DNA from: Schistosoma haematobium
Taxonomy: Eukaryota > Platyhelminthes > Trematoda > Strigeidida > Schistosomatidae
Length of the DNA stretch: 64,000 nt
Direction of reading: 5' to 3'
NCBI RefSeq assembly: GCF_000699445.3
Contig: NC_067200.1
Span: forward strand, 12,857,256-12,921,255
Below, in pieces: positions 1 to 11,500 of the stretch; position 1 is the stretch's first letter, and the number at the start of each line of letters is the position of its first letter. Below the pieces are notes generated by a model. It ran no database searches. It saw only the letters and a program-made list of their open reading frames with translations, and was not told where the DNA came from. The position numbers were made by a program, and so were the translations under genes.

Positions 1-295
1 GTAACAAATAGTTGGACCAGCGTGACATTGATTGTTCCTCTATGATCATTCGATTAATTATAAATATACGAGTTCTTTAGGAGGTCAGGTGCAGCCTGAA
101 ATGCTCATTGTCTGAGTCTCAGACTGTGAGACTGGGTGACGTTGGTTTAATTACCACAGGGATCAACCGTTCTCAAGATTTTAGATATACGTTGCTGATG
201 AGTGCCAATGAACACAAAACCTATGTCATGCGGGGTTTACTGCCGACTGACTATCTTCAACTATCTAATATCTCAACATACTACACGTAATGTTT
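1..295 (+). repeat. R3 SINE-like copy, decayed
   Basis: The right part (about 170-290) aligns by eye with the R3 copy at 3095-3205. It includes CTGATGAG at about 197-204, but GAAAC has become AAAAC, so the hammerhead core is broken. The left part may be the R3 head. A 60-codon open frame here is accidental. Confidence 0.6.
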
Positions 296-1490
296 AGTCC
301 CGTAGACTAGTAACCATTTTGACTGACAGACATGATATTAGTTACTACTCAGCAATCAATTAATGTAATAATCATAACTTGAAATAATAACATTAATTGA
401 AGTTGTGTGTTATGGTCCTAGGATTATATAAACATTTCGTAAATTTCCCTAGTCTAGTGATTTGAAATATCGATTTATAATGTCTTAAAGAGGTTACTGC
501 TCTTGTGACTTTCCGATTGAGAACCATTTTACCATGTGATTCTTTAGATAATTTTTTCTATACATTATTCTACTAGAAAGCGACTCAACACAATCCAGGT
601 AATAGGATAAGCAGTAACCTACATTCTTAGGTAGGATTGACAATTATTGCTTTTCAAATCTTAGATTACATACTTCGTGAATGTGATCGTAATCTTTTCC
701 TGACGTTTAACAATTTTCCTCACCCTTTACCACTGACATGTGTAACAGTTTTGACTGATTTATACACGTGCCATATTCTACTTTGCTGATGAGTGAGTAA
801 ATAACTGACTGACTTATATAATAGAAGATGAATAGTTATTTTTCCCCTCATCGGCTAATACTCTGTGGATAGTTGGGCTATATTGTAGAAATACTTGAAC
901 TCACAAAATGATATACAATACCAATATGGTTATTTTGTAACGACATTAACTACTGTCATTTTATCCTATGTTCGTTTTCTGTTGCATTTACTTTTGTATT
1001 CATTTTTACGTGTCGCTTTTTAGTTGAATACTTTAATCATGATTTTTTTTTACCCTGATCAAAACCACCTTCAGTAATACTTTAAAACTTTTCTAAATTT
1101 TATTTTATTTATTGCTATCCGCCAAAATCGTGTACTGAATCCATCCTAATGCGCGTTTTTATTTTGAAGATTGGTATGCAGCTTGTTTTGTAGGATAACT
1201 GGTCAATGTTAACTAATAATCTTTTTTACGATATATATATTCTCCTATCTATATGCATATCGCATCATGTTCTTATTTCTATACTTTTCACATATACATA
1301 TACATATTATACTGTAATAATATTGTTGTTGAATGGGTCAAATTCATGATTTTTTCAGCTTATAGAAGCAACATCTATTATCGATCACTTCATCCACAAC
1401 ATAGTTATTGATGGTTTGTAAAATAAAAGCGCAACACACTCACGACGTTTTCAAGTCTTTGAATCAATTGTTTGTTTTCTCACATTTCAG
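1..1490. other. PFK intron (partial), mostly unique AT-rich
   Basis: Intron sequence upstream of the first visible PFK exon. Apart from a decayed R3 SINE near its left end, no coding or structured feature was recognised. No further PFK exon could be found here. Confidence 0.7.
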
Positions 1491-1708
1491 AACAACTTGA
1501 GAATCGGTATCGTGAATGTCGGTGCTCCAGCTTGCGGTATTAATGCAGTAATAAGAGGATTTACTCGTCTGGGTATCACCAAAGGTTATAAGATTATCGG
1601 AATACACGAAGGATTCTCTGGTCTTGTTAAAGGCGATGCTGGTGAAATACAGTGGTCTGATGTACGTGGATGGGTGGGAATAGGTGGTTCCATATTAGGA
1701 ACACGCAG
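1491..1708 (+). CDS. PFK: PFK exon a (first in window)
   Basis: It follows acceptor CACATTTCAG and ends before donor GTATGT. It reads [16 protein letters not shown] and ends at GGSILGTR plus two bases (AG) of a split Arg codon. This is the start of the second PFK domain. The reading frame is open upstream of the TTG at 1497, so this is an internal exon and not a translation start. Confidence 0.96.
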
Positions 1709-4700
1709 GTATGTGATCTATGCTGTGCAGTCATTTGAAACTAGACTTTTGTCGAAGAATTTAAACTACTGTTAATTTATAAGTAGCCGCAAATAGTATC
1801 TTCATTTTTGTGATCGGACCGACCTTGTCTTTATTAGTCGCCAGTCAAATGTAGCATATTTTACCTCTCTCATTGAATTCTGTACATACTAAATGAAGTA
1901 TTATAGCTATAACAACAAGTTTTGGACTTGATATTTTGCCAGTAACATCTAATAAATGGCAGTTCCTAATAGCACAGCACCATTTGAAATGATGAGTAAT
2001 AACTTTCATGTATTTAAGTAATTTATATCACCTTATCATCCAACACCTAAATATTTCAACTGTAAAACGTTTAAAAATATTGAAGCCTAAAATAAAAAAA
2101 TATTGAAATCTTTTTAACACAGGGAGATTTCTCATTTTTTTACCTACTGAACTTTATGAATACTGATCATCCATTAGGATAACGCGGTTAAAATATCGTA
2201 GACCAGCATTATTGTTGTCGGCGAATCACTTAAAATTTCACTTTCAAGATTAATACTTACTCTCTCATCGTTAGTATGATTTTACAGACTGCTGGTACAC
2301 TTGTATTTTGATTATTAGGGAAGAATTGTTAGAAATATTCGATTCATAATGATAAAGTTTGAGTTATTTTTTAAAATTGTGTTGTAAATACACCCTTCAT
2401 CAAAGTACGTCAGTTTCGTGCGGGAAAAAATTTAACATTTGAACCAACCTTGCTTTCAGAACTGTTAGAAGTCAAATAGATTGAAATCCAATCAATGTAT
2501 GGCTTAAGTTATAAAGTTAATTTAGCCTTCCGTAACTGTATTCTTGTCTTGTATTTCATGGTTTTCTTCGTACATACTAATTAAGTTTGCTTTCATTTTT
2601 ATATTTCATTTATTTCAATTACCTAGAGACACACCAAATAGTTTAGGTATAGAGAAAGTAGCCGCGAGATTTAAAGAATTCAAATTAAGCGGTTTACTTA
2701 TTATTGGTGGCTTTGAAGCATACGATTGTTTGATAGAACTGGTCGAAGGACGTGAAAAATATCCTGAATTATGTATACCTATGGCTATGGTACCAGCGAC
2801 AATTTCTAATAATGTTCCTGGTACTGATTTCTCCTTGGGTTGTGATACAGCTTTAAATGAAATAACCTCTGTAAGTTATGTGCATATTTCCAAGTTTTAT
2901 ATTTTGTTTCTGATTAGCATTTTAATATCGCTATTAGCTTGAAGAAATCGAAAGAGAATTAAAAAACTAGAGAGTAGTAGTTCCACAATTGATTGATCAC
3001 TGGGTGGTGATCAATGTCATGCTTGTGTAGTCCTTATTAGTGCAGATCAAATGCTATCGATCATGTTGCAATGTGGTCACCAGTCTAGGTGACTCGACAC
3101 TCAAGATTACAGGTACACCTTGCTGACGAGTGCCAAGCAGCATGAAACCCGGGTCCAGGGTTTCCTGTTGACTACCTCCAACTACCATCTAAATCTCAGT
3201 AGTAGTTCCATCCTAGTTTACAGCACCTTAGCGATGTCATAGGAGCGGGCCCAGCTCTTTTTGTTTCCACCGTAAGTATGATATATTTAGATCACAGTAC
3301 TGTGTTTGAGTTCCAGAGTGAACATCAACTCTGAGATCCAGTCGACGAGTCCCGAATAGGACGAAACTCGTGTTCTGGATTTCACTGCCAGCCACTATCC
3401 ATCTTTGCTTACAATGCTTGTGAATTAATGCAATCCGCACAATATGCACATATGCTAATAAGAGACTGATCAACCGCAGTCCTAAACATCAATGGGAAAA
3501 TTCAAGTAAACAATACCAAGTGAATTTAACGTATAACAGTTTATTTATTTTTAATTTAACGACTTAAGTTCTACAAACGTGAAATGTTTTGTAAATTTTC
3601 AATATTTTACTTTCGTTTGAGATATAAGGAGAAAAAAGGGATGTTAGATTTATACATTAAATAATGGAAATGAACTTACTATAGAATTAAGCTGAACTAA
3701 TCACTGATCTATGATAAAAGATTTTTCCGGATGAACTAATGTTGATTTTTAAATATTGAAAACATTACAAAACTTATCCATTAATTAAAATATTCATTTA
3801 ATTATATTGTATAATGAAAATCGTTAAATGATAGATGGAATCATCCTTTCAATGAACAATGAAGTGTGGGTTGACCATATTATGGACGCTTTTGTTCATA
3901 TTTTGTTGAGGGAATTCTAAGTCTTTTAACAATATAAAGTAATGTGTAAATAATTGTTATGACTTTAAGTTGGGTCGATTTTTACCCTGTGCTAATTGTT
4001 GAGTCCTTGACTGGAAAATTAGGGAGCAGCGTACTTATCGATCGATTACAGTGACACGTAAACACGTACGGACGGCCTAGAGTCTCGATTGGTCTCGCTT
4101 CCCTGTCTAGCCCAGTTAGTTGAGTCCAGAAGACAAGCAACAGCCTCAGAGATATGAATCATTATATTTCAAACATACTCTATTTATATACTAACCAAGC
4201 ATACCACGTCGTACCATAAAATAGAAAACAACATTTTGTACAATATTTAACATGTGAACAGATATCGACCAATAGGAAATGTCCATTTAAAGTCCAAGGA
4301 CACCATTGGACTTAACATGATAATTATTGGTCCATTCCTCCGCATCCACAACAATAATATTTTTAGTTTTACACCACAGATTGAATTTTGTTCGACAGCT
4401 ATTGGAAGTCAAGACGCACTGAACAGCTGTTTCGTCCTAATATTGAGTTTTCTTAGTAACACATCTGTAATCTCACCATAGAGTTTGAATTCAAGGGCTC
4501 TCAGTGGATGCCCACTCTTCAAACCCCTTAGTTAGTATCTAGTGGTTTACATTTCTAAGTCGAACCAATTCTCGATGTTTTTTTGGGAGGGGTAGAATGT
4601 TGGTCACATTCGCATTTATGACTCCACTAGTGATATAATCTAGGATCTTTATTTCTCTCAGAGAACACTTGGTCATTGTAATCTCTGGGTCAATATCTAC

Positions 4701-5512
4701 TGGTGCAACTCTGACTTCAATCGCCTTGCAATGTATAGCATGACAACCATTTTATACGATTAGCAAAAGCCAATGTACTCCCAATATTCTTGAAGTCTGA
4801 CAATTACAGCTTCACTCTAGAAATCCAGGAACATCTTGAAATAACTCACAAATGAGCTGACTATTTCAGTTTAGTTGAATGAATTTTATGAAGATTGGTT
4901 CAGTTTATAGATTATATTGGTATCAGTGTACGTTATGGGACCTGGAGATCCTGATTCTGACCTGCCATGAAGTTATGAGTACGTTCTGCTAAGAAGCCCT
5001 ATACTAAGACGAAACAACTATCCTTGTCATCCGAGTTATTATCGGCACTTCAACTAAGACGAATCTGTGACAAATATAACTTTAAGAAATCTGTTAGTTA
5101 ACTAATCATTATCGCTAACTATTGGTTACTCTCTTCATTCTCTCTTCTTCCTGATATCATTTTTATCTCTATTTAAACATTAATTTTTCAAGGTTTTAGA
5201 TAAAATTAAACAAAGTGCATTGGGTACAAAACGTCGTGTATTTGTTGTTGAAACAATGGGTGGTTATTGTGGTTATTTAGCTACAATGAGTGCATTAGCT
5301 GGTGGAGCAGATGCTGCTTATATATTTGAAGAACCATTTACAATTGATGATTTACGTGAAGATGTAGTACATCTTCGTGCAAAAATTGATGATAATGTTA
5401 AACGTGGTTTAATACTACGAGCTGAATATGCTAATAAATATTATACGAGTGAATTTATTCATCAATTATATGCTCAAGAAGGTCAAGGTATATTTGATTG
5501 CCGGTAAGTGAT

Positions 5513-5565
<53 letters not shown>

Positions 5566-8500
5566 GAAATCGAAGTCGATATAATTTTCATAATGATCAT
5601 CATGAAATGATCTTAGTCAAATAATCATTGAAAACTAGGAAGCATTGTACAACTGTTACATCCCAGTATGTTGCTTTCCACCTAGAAATGAGTCTAAGAG
5701 CTTTAGGTTTTGTGGTAATAGCTTAATCTTCAAATTAGTGAATCAATGTGAAATAGTTTACATTCCTAGCCTTAATCAATTCATTGGTTGTCTACCTTAA
5801 ATAATTTCATGATATAAACAATCTACACAATACCCTATCGGTTAACTTTGCCTATTCGATAGGAATTATTCATCGATTAGATGTTATACATCTGTGTTAC
5901 AATTCTGGCATAACGTGTATTTCATCCTCAGTTACGTAAACACAGAAGAACAATTTGTGTATCTCTTGGTAAGCAATCAATCGATTGACTTAATCTGAAG
6001 TCAAACTAAGTATAGATTACTCACGATAACTGAACTGCTATCGGAAGACGGAAAGATTGACTGGTAGAGATATTTCTTTCTCTTGAAATAACTATGAAGA
6101 AGGAAAATGTCCTACAAGTAATAATTGTTTACCGTTTTATTGATAATTTGCCGCGTAACCAAGTCAACGATAATGTAAACTGCATAACAACTGCTCCAAA
6201 TTTAACTGTTCCCTGATTGGTTAGACTCTATTTTAATATATCATTTTGTCGTTGCTACCTAAAAAGATTAGTTTTAACAATTTAATTTCTCTTGAGAATA
6301 GTAAAAACTCATTTGTCTAAATCCATTTTCTGTTCTCTTACATTGGGAAGTTAAGACAATTAGTTGTCAAGGTCTTATAGCTTGAGAGAAAAAAATCATT
6401 AGGAAATAATGAAAGGAAATTTTTATTTCAGCTCAAAGTACGATACTTTAAATAAATGTGATGATTTTATTAGTATGGAGATATTTGTAAAAATTGCACA
6501 AGTTTCGTAGCTCTATTCACAAATCGATCTTAGCTTGACCATCATGGAAAATCTAGAACTAATGAACGGCCGTTTTGTCCCAGTGTGAGACTCAGCAGTG
6601 AGCATACACCACCCTGAACCTGGCAGTCGAACATAAAAGCTTAAACCTTACGTGGAAACGCTTGAAGTCTAGACTATTGAGTCAACATCTAACGGCGTGA
6701 ATATCCAACTTCAGTTAATCCACGATATTTCGCCAAGGATAATCACCGTTTGATAAAATAACTAATGTTAAATCTGCTAACTATTTCTATTTATTACTTC
6801 ATATTTTCTAGCTGTATAGCGCTATACTACTCTTAGTTACTATTAAGTAGTTCGAGCTATAGTTGACTATTTTGAAAGTTTATTTCAAATGTATTCAAGT
6901 AAATATAACCAAAACTTTCACTTCATTTATATTTTTAAAACTTTTTATATATCCAGTTGTAATGTACTGGGTCATATGCAGCAAGGTGATAGACCGAGTC
7001 CATTTGATAGAAGTTTAGGTACGAAATTTGCTTCGAAAGCAATTGACTGGTTAGATGAACAAATCAATGCTAATATACGTTCAGATTGTAAGTTACATAT
7101 TGTTTGTTTACCTTTTTACATTCACATGATTACAAATGTAATTTTAATACCTCCTGCCATTCACATTTTATATTTTTCATGCGGTTGAATTCGTAGGCTA
7201 TCCAGTTGCTCAATTTCAAAATCGATTTTTTTTATCAACCTTCCGTTTACAAATTAATCATGTGTTAAACTATTGTCCCAGAGTGAATATTAACTCTGGG
7301 ATACAGGTAAATCCAACTGAGAAGCCCGAAATAGGATGAAGTGCCCATTCTGGTATTCACTGCTACCGACCATTCATCTCTGTTTATAATGATTGTGACT
7401 TAATGTCAATATTAAGGTTTTCTTGACAGGATGGACAATTGACTCAAAGAGACTGATCAGTTATAGTCCTCAGGATTAATGGCAAGATCCAAACAAGCTA
7501 TACAAGTATGTTTCATTTAGATCATGAATCGACCATTGTTAGACCACCATTGAAAATCTATATAGCCTAATAATTTGAAAAATGTAGAATTTGGGATTTG
7601 TTCGAAGGCAATTGTGAATAAGAGTCATTGGTATTAACAGAACAAGCAAAAGGTTGTATATATATGGAGATCATATGCAAAAAATTATTCACCAAAAATA
7701 TACAACTTCACTCTATGGTTGTGAGTAATCTTAATTTTTGACTATTTCGCCTGAACAAGCTTGAATCAGACTGTTGAATGAAACTTTCAAGTTGCTCTTA
7801 TTTTCAGTCGCTGAGATTTCTTTAAATATATGATTTTATCTTCTACATTTGGCTATACGTCTTATTTGTATTGATATCTAAAAAAATTAATTGATTTTCA
7901 TTGGGTAAGGATAAACTCCACTCTCGTTTGCAACTTTGACCTTGTACCTGTCAACCAACCAAAATGAAGTGGGAATTATTATTTAAACCATCGTAACCCA
8001 TTATGAAGGACGTGTTTCGCTTTCTGTCTTTTTCGCTGGCTTACATGAAAAAATGTAAAGTTTTCTACAATGAAAATATCACTCCACCATGCTACGAACG
8101 TGTCAAGTGTAGGCTGGTCAGTCATGATCGAGGAAAACTTATAACATAGCTAAAGAAATACCTCCAATTAATTCTATAATAGACATTATTGCAAAATATC
8201 TACAACTAAGTGACTAAATAAACGAACAACACATATAAGCGAACAATATTGTTTTCAATTAGATCGTCATCAAGCTTTACTCTAATATACATGAATATTT
8301 ATACGAAAATTTTAAACCAATCAAGGCAATATGGGTCAATAATCACAATGAAATAGAATAAGTCACTAGACAAGTTTATAGTAGGAAGACTGGTGAACTG
8401 ATAATAGTAAGAATAATAAAATACAATAACAAGACTCTTCTCAATAGTTAATAGTTGGGAATAGAAGGTCAAACAAACATGGGTAAATAGACTAGTAATA

Positions 8501-11500
8501 GTAATCACAAAACATTAAAATCATTACGTAATAAGATGTGTGTAAATAATTAGATAGTGAAGAATACAAAGAGGCGGAAAATTACAAAGAAATACTAGGT
8601 GTGAAAATAAGGTTAACGATAACACAAATAGAATAAAATGAATAATGATAATTATAAAATTTTAAAAAAAATAAAAAATTGTTAGTTAAGTTATAACCGA
8701 CCATGGAAGGGATAGGGGGGTCACGTATTTCTTCTGTACACATAAATTGGGGTTGTATGTACGAATTCCAATGGCTTCAGCTATATGTAGGAGACGGGAA
8801 CGGACTCTGTCGGGAAATGATGGAGGTATACGATAGATAACTCGAAATGATTTCGATTTATCTACAGCATGACCGCTATCAATGAGATGTGCCAATATAG
8901 AACTGCGAATAGATTTTATCTGGCCTTTTATGTACCAAGTTGGTAGATGTTCGTATTCATGTATATTAGAGTAAAGCCTGATGACGATCTAATTGAAAAC
9001 AATTGTTCGCTTATATGTGTTGTTCTAATTTTCACAATGGGAATCTTTAATATTCTAAATAAACGAAAGCACAACTTTAATCACTGATGACGTTACGCTC
9101 AGATATGACTTGACAACGTGGAGTCTATTCCCAGCCTTTTCATTTGCCTTAACTATTAACCTTGAGATTTAACAAGACATTATTGTTATTATAAATGATT
9201 CGCCATGGCTAATAAGGCTGAACATTTGAATTAGAGTTTAGTCAGGTTAGTTCCACAGAATTTCTTTAAAGTTGATTTAAACGATAAATGTTTACAAGCT
9301 TGAAAAATAGCTAATCAAACTTGACGTGATTTCACAAACAATTATTTTTTTATCGTGACTTTTATGTCCTATGGACTTGTTAATTTATCACGTGACTAAA
9401 GCACCACTAGAACACCGATTCTCATGACCTTCGCATTGTGCCAAACCAATGACGCATAAACCAATACGAGCAGCCTAGAGTTAACCCTGAAGTTTTATTG
9501 GTCCTCTGAGATAGTAACTTTTCGCCTAACCCAGACGACTCATTCCAGAACACAATATCAACTTCCACTGACTGAATCATGTGTTGTAAACATACGTAGT
9601 TTACATACAAGCAAACCAGACCGCATCATACCACAAAATAGAAAATAATTATACAAGATCAGACCAAAAGTGTCTGTGAGTGTGAAAGACTGTAACTAAT
9701 AAATTGAGAATAGATTAAGAATAGTAAACCGTATAATAGTAGTTTATAAGCTAAATGGAAGCTTACAATAAAACAGAATGTGAGTTTGCGTATAATATAG
9801 TTACTTAATAATAGTTATATAATAAGAATATACATAATAACATTCCATAAATGGTTCCTGGAAGTTACCTATAATTTAAATTACCTCGGACACGAGAGTG
9901 ACTGAGTTATTTCAAATATATTTAGGTAATATTCACTTTCAGGTGTTGAGATAAACTAGGTACAGCTTTGATAGTTCTATACCATAACAACTAACTAGTA
10001 TCACTAGCCCCCATACTTGTAATGTTTCTTAGAGCTAGGTACACGAATCCGTACTTGATAATAAATCTGTAACATAAAATAATAATCAAGTCAGGTGCAG
10101 GCTAATAATGTTCAGACCCAAAATATAACGATACCATCTCATAATATCATTGTTTCATGGTTTACACTACTGACTTACCTCAGTTAGACAACCAGGAAGT
10201 ATTCAACAGCTGTTTCACCACCACTCTGAGGATCTAACCTAGGATCTCCGATGTCGCGGCTAACCTCAAGACTGTTAAGCTGATAGTTAATACTGTGCAC
10301 TCCTGATTATGTGACGTCATCTCCTATTACCTGCTGAGGATAACTGTCTCACATCCGAGATAGCTGATTTTGGATCGTGGTTACTTAAGCATCACGATTA
10401 TGTATGTGTCACCGAAATGCCAGAAACCGATAGTTGAAAATATCTTATATTTATTATTAACTTTTTATTAGAACCCCGTAATATATGCATTTATCTTGAT
10501 TTATATTTTTGCTTATTTTTTTTATTTTTAATTACAGCTACAGTCTATACACCAGGACATTTATGCTGTACACTTATTGGTATTGTACGTCGTCAGACAA
10601 CCTATTCAAACATTATGGAATTGAGAGAACATACAGATTTCGTGTAAATGTTTTCCAAAAAAAATTTATTTTAAAAGATTTAATTATACTAAGATGATAA
10701 TGATAATGAAGTAGTTCAATTTAAGGTACAGGAAAACATATATGATAAAGAAAAAGTTAATTTAATAGTTGAATTCATGAATCATTTAAAGCTAGACCAT
10801 CATGAAAAACTTGGAAACAATACGCGGCTGTTTCGTCCTAGTATGTGAGTCCTCAATAGGACAAAATGGCCGTTTAGTACTACCAGGTTTTCCATGATGG
10901 TTTAACCTTAATTGACTCATCAATTCAACTATTAAAGTACTAAAATCTCCACAAAATCCCGCTTCTGATTAAGAGAAAGGTATTGATTTCCTTTTAAATA
11001 ACCTCATTATCATTATGATGTAACATAAATTAAAAGCGGTTAATGTTTTATAATTAATTGTAATACTAAGTAAATAGTATTCAGTAAGTGAAGAGTTTAA
11101 AGAGAATCATCCTTATAGATATATTTCTTTAAAGATACAAACCTCAAGGAAATTTATCTCTCTTTTTATTGTATAATCAAATCATCATAAACTACTGATC
11201 GATATCATATGTGTGGAATCACTGAAACCATTAGGAATTATTAAACACAGCCTCTTATTTTGTTTTAAGACCTCTGGATTTTGACTCAAAGATATGCATA
11301 ATGGTGATGAGTTATGAATTCACTCTGCTGTTAACAGTGCAATAAACGCCAGCGAAACAGACTGTTCAAGCTTCTGAACAGTTATCCTATACACTCATAT
11401 TTAATCTACATTATTATCTCTGAACGTTCTTCCTATATTCTTGTGTATGTACGTATGTCTATTTCCATCTGTGATCCAATTGGTTCTGTATTGACTCGCT

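Noticed and set aside
4254..4481. 75-codon + strand frame
   Set aside because: It spans the end of a solo LTR and an adjoining R2 fragment; not a gene.
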